NCBI GenBank assembly: GCA_003506095.1
Contig: DNWZ01000302.1
Location: 1-20,355 of the forward strand
Origin: Planctomycetaceae bacterium
GTDB taxonomy: Bacteria; Planctomycetota; Planctomycetia; Pirellulales; Pirellulaceae
Direction: 5' to 3'
Length of the DNA: 20,355 nt
Made by a program: the position numbers and the translations under genes. Below the pieces are notes generated by a model. It was not told the origin of the DNA, did not search any database, and saw only the letters and a program-made list of their open reading frames with translations. Shown here in pieces: positions 14,747-20,355 of this stretch (position 1 is its first letter; the number at the start of each line of letters is the position of its first letter).

Positions 14747-16774
14747 ATGACCGCATTTTCGAAAAATCTCACCGATCGATCGCCCGCTTCCCCAGCAATG
14801 TGGTTCGTACTGATTTCTTCCCTTGTGGCGTTATTGCCAAACAACGCCTTCGCAACAGAAACGTTTACCCTGTCGGACCAGCCACCCGATGCCCAATCTG
14901 TTACCGACCCGGCACGTCGCTCGGCCGAGTTCGATCCGTTCATTACTGAACCAGTTGACACTCCGCCACTGAGCGATTCGTTTTCTAGCGGTCAAGATGG
15001 TCTGGTACGTCCCCCGGTTCTTCGTCTGACCACCGATGACCCGCTTAGGTTGCCACCGGCAGAAGAGTCATTCGACGCCACCAATCCGTTGTTGGTATAT
15101 CCACGCATGGCACCGCTCGGATTTTCCGGGCCATCGGGTGTGATGCCGACCGAGCGGCAATCGAGCAGCCATTTCGTGCCTACAGAAGACCGCTGGCGAC
15201 AGGGTATGCCAGGCCAGGACCGATACGGCAAAGGGCACCCCCTGTTGGATGATTATCCAGGCGTTAAAGGTGCGTGGTGGGATCCCTATAACCAAAACGT
15301 ACTTAAAGGCGATTATCCGATTTTTGGCCAGCACACGTTCTTAAAGCTGACTGGCAAAAGCTTAAACCTATTCGAAGGGATTCAAACTCCGACCCCGACG
15401 ACGCCGTTCGAAGCGACTCGCAATCCTGGTGCAACCGGATTCTTCGGCGACCCGGATCAATTCCTGATGCTGTCATTCAATTCGCTAGCACTCGATCTAT
15501 TTCATGGCAACGCCGCTTTCAAACAGGAAGATTGGCGGGTTCACCTTGAACTGAACTACAACATGAACTACCTGGGCGTCAATGAACTTGGCGTTGTTGG
15601 TCCCGACGTACGTGATGGGACGTCGCGATATCGACAATACATCACGCCGGAACAATGGTATCTCGAAACCAAGTTAATGGACACAAGTCCTTACTATGAC
15701 TTTGTGTCCACACGCCTGGGCAGCCAACCGTTCAACAGCGACTTTCGTGGTTTGATCTTCAACGATGTCAACCGCGGCGTACGGCTTTTCGGCACTCGCC
15801 ACGCCAACCGCGACCAGTACAATGTGATGTGGTTTGACCAAACCGAAAAAGACACCAACAGTACACTCAATCGCTTGACGGAGGATCGCGGCCAGAACAC
15901 GTGGATCTTCAATTACTATCGACAAGATTTCCTCGTTCCCGGTCATGACGCGACAGTCTCGTTTCATGCCAATCGAGACGAAGCGGACTTTGAAATCGAC
16001 AAGAACGGGTTCCTGGCACGGCCCGACGGCGTTGGCGTCTTTCAACCCCACGAAGTGAACTCGTATTACATCGGTGGTGCAACCAATGGCCACATCGAAC
16101 GATTCAATGTCAGCTCGGCATTGTATCACGTTTTTGGAGACGACAGCTTAAATCCTCTAGCTGGTCGGTCACAGAAAATCGACGCCTGGTTGGCCGCATT
16201 CGAACTTTCATACGATCGCGACTGGGTACGTTTTCGAACGTCTTACTTGTATGCATCAGGGGACGACAATCCAGACGATAGTCGTGCAACAGGCTTTGAT
16301 GCGATTTTCCCCGACCCCAATTTTGCCGGCGCGGAGTTCAGCTACTTCGGACGCCAAGCGATCCGGCTGTTCGGTGTCGAGTTGACAAATCGATTATCGT
16401 TGACACCCAGCATGCGCAGCAGCAAGTTTCAAGGCCAAACAAACTTCGTCAATCCTGGCTTGCACTTGTTCAATTTGGGGATGGATGCCGACATCACACC
16501 AAGACTAAAGCTGATTCACAATACAAACTTTCTGTGGTTCGATAAAACCCAACCGCTGGAAACCTATCTGTTCGCGGATGAAATCCGTGATTTCATCGGC
16601 ACCGATATCAGCCTAGGTGCGGAATACCGACCGTTGCTAAACAACAACATCTTATTCCTAGGTGGTCTTGCGACGCTGATCAGTGGCGACGGATTCAAAG
16701 ACCTCTATCAACGATTCGATGGAAAAACCCAAAACCACGTCGCCGGTTTCGTCGAAGTGGTATTGGAGTTTTAA
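14747..16774 (+). CDS. Predicted outer-membrane beta-barrel protein
   Basis: This is a 675-residue protein. Residues 1-36 are a signal peptide (hydrophobic core MWFVLISSLVALL, cut after NAFA). Residues about 40-200 are Pro/Ser/Asp-rich and soluble-looking. From about residue 240 the sequence alternates polar and aromatic/hydrophobic residues in strand-like runs (DWRVHLELNYNMNYLGV, NTWIFNYYRQDFLV, DWVRFRTSYLYASGDDN). It ends in GFVEVVLEF, a C-terminal Phe beta-signal for BAM insertion. The pattern and size resemble alginate-export/porin-type barrels, but I cannot assign a family or substrate. No Shine-Dalgarno precedes ATG 14747; ATG at residue 18 is an alternative. It converges on the kinase gene. 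Confidence 0.8.
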   Translation: MTAFSKNLTDRSPASPAMWFVLISSLVALLPNNAFATETFTLSDQPPDAQSVTDPARRSAEFDPFITEPVDTPPLSDSFSSGQDGLVRPPVLRLTTDDPLRLPPAEESFDATNPLLVYPRMAPLGFSGPSGVMPTERQSSSHFVPTEDRWRQGMPGQDRYGKGHPLLDDYPGVKGAWWDPYNQNVLKGDYPIFGQHTFLKLTGKSLNLFEGIQTPTPTTPFEATRNPGATGFFGDPDQFLMLSFNSLALDLFHGNAAFKQEDWRVHLELNYNMNYLGVNELGVVGPDVRDGTSRYRQYITPEQWYLETKLMDTSPYYDFVSTRLGSQPFNSDFRGLIFNDVNRGVRLFGTRHANRDQYNVMWFDQTEKDTNSTLNRLTEDRGQNTWIFNYYRQDFLVPGHDATVSFHANRDEADFEIDKNGFLARPDGVGVFQPHEVNSYYIGGATNGHIERFNVSSALYHVFGDDSLNPLAGRSQKIDAWLAAFELSYDRDWVRFRTSYLYASGDDNPDDSRATGFDAIFPDPNFAGAEFSYFGRQAIRLFGVELTNRLSLTPSMRSSKFQGQTNFVNPGLHLFNLGMDADITPRLKLIHNTNFLWFDKTQPLETYLFADEIRDFIGTDISLGAEYRPLLNNNILFLGGLATLISGDGFKDLYQRFDGKTQNHVAGFVEVVLEF

Positions 16775-16875
16775 ACGTCCACCACGACCACATGCATCCA
16801 GATCGTGGTCCAAAAAATGTCGCTGGCGATTTCAGCTGCTGCGTCGAAGGAGATGGTTTCGTCAATCTCACTGGC

Positions 16876-16909
16876 CCATGAGTGAGCAATCGCCATGAGT
16901 GAGCAATCC
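16876..16909 (+). repeat. 17-bp tandem duplication
   Basis: CCATGAGTGAGCAATC is repeated head to tail with one mismatch at the last base of the 17-bp unit, in the short gap between the convergent barrel and kinase genes. It looks like a recent replication-slippage event. Confidence 0.7.
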
Positions 16910-16933
16910 AAGTGCCGTTCGTTCAAACAGAGT

Positions 16934-19486
16934 TTAAAGATTGAACGGTCGTTCCAAATCAGGTTCACTAGGCGTTGGTGAAGGTGCATCCGGTAAGGGT
17001 TCGGGCGTATCCGTTTGCGGCAGGGCGAGTGCGAGCAGACGCAGATGGCGAGCGTCCCAGAGCATCAATTGACCGTTGTCGCCGCCCGTTACAAGCAGGC
17101 GGCCGCTTGGGTCCCATGAAACCAACGAAAGTGCATCTTGGGAATCCGGTCGAAACGCAAAGAATGATCCGCTGGGATTGCCAAACAGCGGACGGACCGT
17201 TGCCCAGCCATCCCACGAAACGCTCGCTAACCACAAACCGTCTGGTGATATTGCCGCCGCCGTAACGGTGTCACGGTGTCCAGGCAGAATCGCGACATTT
17301 CCTGAACCACCTCGTTTCACAGTCAGTTGGCCACTTTCGCCACCACTGACGACACAAATCCCGTCCGATAACATCGCGGCGTCAAACGTGATGACAGGGC
17401 TGTTGATGACTACGCTCTTTCGCTCAATCAATTCGCGTGTCGAAAGCGAGTAGTAGCTGATCTCACCTGCGCCACCACTTGAGACAGCGATACTGCCTGT
17501 CGCATCACTATCAACCAATCGAAAATCTCGCACATCGGTCCCAGGCGTCGAAAGCGGTGAGACCATTGGCTTGTCGCCTGAGAGCAGAAAGCTTTCTAAG
17601 TCTTTCCAAGCAATCGTCAACAATTGCCCTTCGGCATCGGTCGCAAGCAACACTTCCCCAAATCGATCGAAATCGCCGCGAACGATTTCTCGAGTAATAG
17701 GAAACGATTTGATCGATGGCGTTATCCCTTCGGGCCAGTCCGGAACCGATTCCACAACATGGACAATGGCATCGCTTCCCGCCACGATCAAATAATTTTT
17801 AGTCGGGTGCCAAATGATCGCGGTGACATCCGCATCGCCGATTGAAAACTTAATTCTTGGCTGTGACTCGCGTCGAGTCGTCGGCCAAATCTGCACTTGG
17901 CCATCAAACCCACCGCTTGCGCCCCAGGTTGCATCTGGCGAGATCGCAAGGGCAGAAGGATAGGGACGGTGGTCGAATATCGTAACTGTCGGTGGCTTAG
18001 ACAGATCGACTATCGCGTCGACTGAATCGGAACTGAACCGGGTCTGATAGCCGCTTAAGAGTATGGATTCAATGGATGCTAATTCATATGAAACGAGCGA
18101 TGGCTGGAGCGATCGCGTGATCAGCATTGATGCCTCATTTGGGCGTTTGGCACCGAGAGCCGAAATCCAACTGACTTGTTGGAGTTCCTTTTCATGGCCC
18201 TGCAGGTCAATCGGCTTCGGTATCCCCACCTCTGGATAACTCGCAAGTAAATCCTTAAAGAGCTGGACGGATGCCGCTGAGTCACCCAGCGATTCATTTA
18301 ACAATTGATCCCATTTCGTTATATCTAAAAGTTCGACGGAAACTTCCACAGGAGGTATCGGCGAGGGAGGGGGGGGAACTGGTTTCTCAGACGGTTGGAA
18401 TAGCGTCCAAATCAAAAATAAGATCAACACAGCGCTCGCGATGCCAACCCATTTCTTCCAGGGTGATTGATTGGATGGTGGCGGAGGCTGCAGTACGGTC
18501 TCGACGGGAACTCGAAACGTGTCGCGAAGCGCCTCCACCATCGCAGAGTTAGACTCAAAGCGTTCTTCCCACTTGAAGTGGGTCGCGCGGCGCAGGATAG
18601 CCCTTTCCGCTTCGGGAACGTCCTCGAACGTCAACTTCCCATGAAGGTGCTCGATGATGATTTCGCCGGTCGATTTCCCCGTCAGCGGTAACTTGCCTGT
18701 ACGCAATTGGTAATAGGTAACGGCAAGCGAATACTGGTCACTATTGCGTGATGTCTTTCCATTGATCGCTTCAGGAGGCAGGTAAGCGGGCGTGCCCGCG
18801 ACTGAAGACATAGTTGCCTGGTCTTGTGCCATGATTCGGGCCAGACCAAAATCACATACAACGGCCGAACCGCCTATCAATACGATGTTTGCCGGTTTGA
18901 CATCACAGTGTTGCAGCGAGCCGCCACCGGTATTCAGATCGGGTGAGAAATTGAGGTAGTCGAGTCCTCTTGCGGATTCCTCGATCAAACGAAGCAGTTC
19001 TTTGGGGGGAATTCCCGTGTGACCTTGTTCATGGCACTCGGCCAATCGTTGTAGTAGGTTCTTGCCGCCGAGCTGCATCGACACGACCATCCACCGCGCC
19101 TCAAGCCGTCCGCTATGCTTTGACATCCAGTCCGGCTCTTGCGATTCGGCAACAATCTGAGCGGTTTCTATCAAATCTTGCGTGACATCGGGTTGGATAG
19201 TTTGAGCTTGGTTTCCTTCGACCGATTCGGCCAGAGCCTTGCCGTCGTTGCCCAGCAACCAGATTGCCAAGATCGGCATCAGGTTGGGATGGCCGATGCG
19301 TTTTACCCGCTGAATCCCTTCGTATTCTTTCTCCCATTGGCCACCGGCGAGATCAATGAACTTGACCGCTTGGTAGGTACCGCCGGGTGCCGTCGATTTC
19401 CAGACTTGACCAAATTGTCCCTTGCCAAGAAAACTTTCCAGCCGATAGCCCGGTGCAAACTCGAAACCCCGTTTGAACATCGGCAT
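16934..19486 (-). CDS. Membrane-anchored Ser/Thr protein kinase with C-terminal WD40 repeats
   Basis: The protein is 850 residues from ATG 19486; ATG 19480 and GTG 19510 are alternatives, and a GGGA precedes 19480. The kinase domain spans about 13-325: Gly loop LGKGQFGQVW, Lys42 (YQAVKF), catalytic HCDVKPAN with Asp195 and Asn200, DFG at 212-214, and PPE at 237-239. The arginine of HRD is Cys, so it is a non-RD kinase. An insert of about 50 residues lies after the hinge-side strands (roughly 80-130). A single membrane helix (about 346-363, WVGIASAVLILFLIWTLF) and a proline-rich linker follow, then WD40-type repeats from about 500 (AISPDATWGASGGFDGQVQIW, and AISPDGLWLASVSWDGWATV) to the end. 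This places the kinase in the cytoplasm and the propeller across the membrane. Substrates are unknown. Confidence 0.92.
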   Translation of the reverse strand: MPMFKRGFEFAPGYRLESFLGKGQFGQVWKSTAPGGTYQAVKFIDLAGGQWEKEYEGIQRVKRIGHPNLMPILAIWLLGNDGKALAESVEGNQAQTIQPDVTQDLIETAQIVAESQEPDWMSKHSGRLEARWMVVSMQLGGKNLLQRLAECHEQGHTGIPPKELLRLIEESARGLDYLNFSPDLNTGGGSLQHCDVKPANIVLIGGSAVVCDFGLARIMAQDQATMSSVAGTPAYLPPEAINGKTSRNSDQYSLAVTYYQLRTGKLPLTGKSTGEIIIEHLHGKLTFEDVPEAERAILRRATHFKWEERFESNSAMVEALRDTFRVPVETVLQPPPPSNQSPWKKWVGIASAVLILFLIWTLFQPSEKPVPPPPSPIPPVEVSVELLDITKWDQLLNESLGDSAASVQLFKDLLASYPEVGIPKPIDLQGHEKELQQVSWISALGAKRPNEASMLITRSLQPSLVSYELASIESILLSGYQTRFSSDSVDAIVDLSKPPTVTIFDHRPYPSALAISPDATWGASGGFDGQVQIWPTTRRESQPRIKFSIGDADVTAIIWHPTKNYLIVAGSDAIVHVVESVPDWPEGITPSIKSFPITREIVRGDFDRFGEVLLATDAEGQLLTIAWKDLESFLLSGDKPMVSPLSTPGTDVRDFRLVDSDATGSIAVSSGGAGEISYYSLSTRELIERKSVVINSPVITFDAAMLSDGICVVSGGESGQLTVKRGGSGNVAILPGHRDTVTAAAISPDGLWLASVSWDGWATVRPLFGNPSGSFFAFRPDSQDALSLVSWDPSGRLLVTGGDNGQLMLWDARHLRLLALALPQTDTPEPLPDAPSPTPSEPDLERPFNL

Positions 19487-19576
19487 ATCCCATTGAACGC
19501 AATCGCGCACGCAACTTCTGAAATCGTGTAGACCAATTCACGAAGTATATCATGCCGGCGCACGATGCGTATGGGA

Positions 19577-20355
19577 TTACGGATTGGGGCTGCTGCGCTG
19601 AAGTACCTGCGGTGCAACGTTGTAGATTTTCGGATCGAAAATGTCGTCCGAGGTAGTGTACGTCGACCCGTCAGGTCGGCGGAACATGCGTCCAACTTCT
19701 TGAGGGTTCAGTGGTCGTGCGCCGACACGGCCGAATACAGCAATTTGATTGCCCGATTCATCCACCGCTCGGTCGCGATCCATTCCGCGGCTGATTGCCA
19801 AGGCATGCCCATTTTTTGGTATCGGGTATGTGGCAACTAACCTGGGTGCCGGACGTGGCGAAAAACCGTCGTTACCCACAACTTCGGGACTGGTCAACTG
19901 AATCACCCGCAATCCGTTCTTCCCGTCTGCGACATAAGCAAACAGACTAACATTGGTGATACCCAGTTGAACGTCGTGCGCATCACAAATCGTGCCGCCC
20001 GCGTCGTAGTACTGATCGACAAACGCAGCCTCTGGTCGGGTTATATTTAAGATTGCCAGCCCATGCTTGCCCGATGCTACATAGGCGTACGTTCTTGCTA
20101 GATAGATCCCGTGAGCGTCTTCCATTTCAACATGATGGACGTGATGGGGGTGAGCGGGATCCGAAATGTCCAGGATCGTTACTCCATGTTCGTCGGTGAC
20201 AAACGCATAACGAAATTGGCTGGTTACAGCGTGTGCATGGTGCAAAACAGGCTCGCCCACGACACTGGTCACTTGCGGTTTAAGTGGATCGGACAAGTTG
20301 ACCGTAACAAGGCCCGCGTCGCAGCAAATGTAGGCATAGGTTCCGTGGAAATGGA
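19577..20355 (-). CDS. LVIVD-repeat (beta-propeller) protein, partial; start lies beyond the right edge
   Basis: The frame stays open to the window edge, so the visible 258 residues are the C-terminal part. Repeats of the LVIVD kind are clear: YAFVTDEHGVTILDISDPAHP, YAYVASGKHGLAILNITRPE, YAYICCDAGLVTVNLSDPLKP and YVADGKNGLRVIQLTSPE. His-rich joints (HHAHAVTSQ, HHVHHVEMEDAHG, CDAHDVQLG) recur between blades and could bind metal or heme. These repeats form a propeller, usually in secreted or periplasmic proteins; no enzymatic role is established. The kinase gene starts about 90 bases downstream on the same strand, so co-transcription is possible. Confidence 0.85.
   Translation of the reverse strand, partial: HFHGTYAYICCDAGLVTVNLSDPLKPQVTSVVGEPVLHHAHAVTSQFRYAFVTDEHGVTILDISDPAHPHHVHHVEMEDAHGIYLARTYAYVASGKHGLAILNITRPEAAFVDQYYDAGGTICDAHDVQLGITNVSLFAYVADGKNGLRVIQLTSPEVVGNDGFSPRPAPRLVATYPIPKNGHALAISRGMDRDRAVDESGNQIAVFGRVGARPLNPQEVGRMFRRPDGSTYTTSDDIFDPKIYNVAPQVLQRSSPNP

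Noticed and set aside
1..20355. Mobile element, prophage, defence island or tRNA gene
   Set aside because: No transposase, integrase, phage structural gene, restriction or toxin-antitoxin signature, and no cloverleaf-like sequence was seen on either strand.

Overview
The window looks like ordinary chromosomal DNA from a marine-type planctomycete, probably of the Rhodopirellula/Pirellulales kind. This is inferred from two DUF1559 pseudopilin-like genes, an LExRRLLA N-terminal surface motif, a Ser/Thr kinase fused to WD40 repeats, a secreted dockerin-like protein, a NhaD-type Na+/H+ antiporter, sparse Shine-Dalgarno sites and moderate GC. I see no rRNA, tRNA, CRISPR array, phage gene, transposase or integrase.

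Layout. Positions 1-621 hold the end of a DUF1559 gene. On the minus strand follow a YflT-like stress protein (722-1240) and a CorC/HlyC-type membrane transporter (1391-2647). From about 2650 to 3655 the DNA is gene-poor, with a direct repeat pair, a strong dyad and one doubtful small secreted ORF. A TPR protein (3656-4213) converges on a two-gene unit made of a DUF1559 protein (4668-5660) and a previously easy-to-miss 53-aa lipoprotein (4377-4538). A NhaD antiporter (6326-7675) follows. It is flanked by a real denD-like gene (8241-9239) and a decayed copy of that gene's 3' end (6123-6267).

Sugar-acid block, 8241-11072. A DenD-like dehydrogenase and a LtnD/HIBADH-family dehydrogenase are divergently transcribed from a 176-bp region that carries two near-identical palindromic repeats. 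An SDR dehydrogenase converges on the second gene with one base between the stop codons. Together they suggest catabolism of C4 sugar acids (erythronate/threonate), but the kinase, isomerase and aldolase of the known pathway are not in the window.

Envelope block, 11120-20355. It contains a small secreted protein, an 839-aa surface protein with dockerin-like EF-hands and two GlcG/HbpS-like domains, a divergently transcribed 675-residue outer-membrane barrel, a transmembrane kinase-WD40 protein lacking the usual HRD arginine, and an LVIVD-repeat protein that runs off the right edge. The divergent GlcG protein and barrel are the most suggestive functional pair. A joint role in small-molecule or heme handling at the cell surface is a hypothesis only.

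I did not find a clearly new multi-gene system. The best leads are the denD-fragment duplication around nhaD, the covarying palindromes between the two dehydrogenases, a possible frameshifted membrane ORF coupled to denD, and the GlcG-surface-protein/barrel pair.
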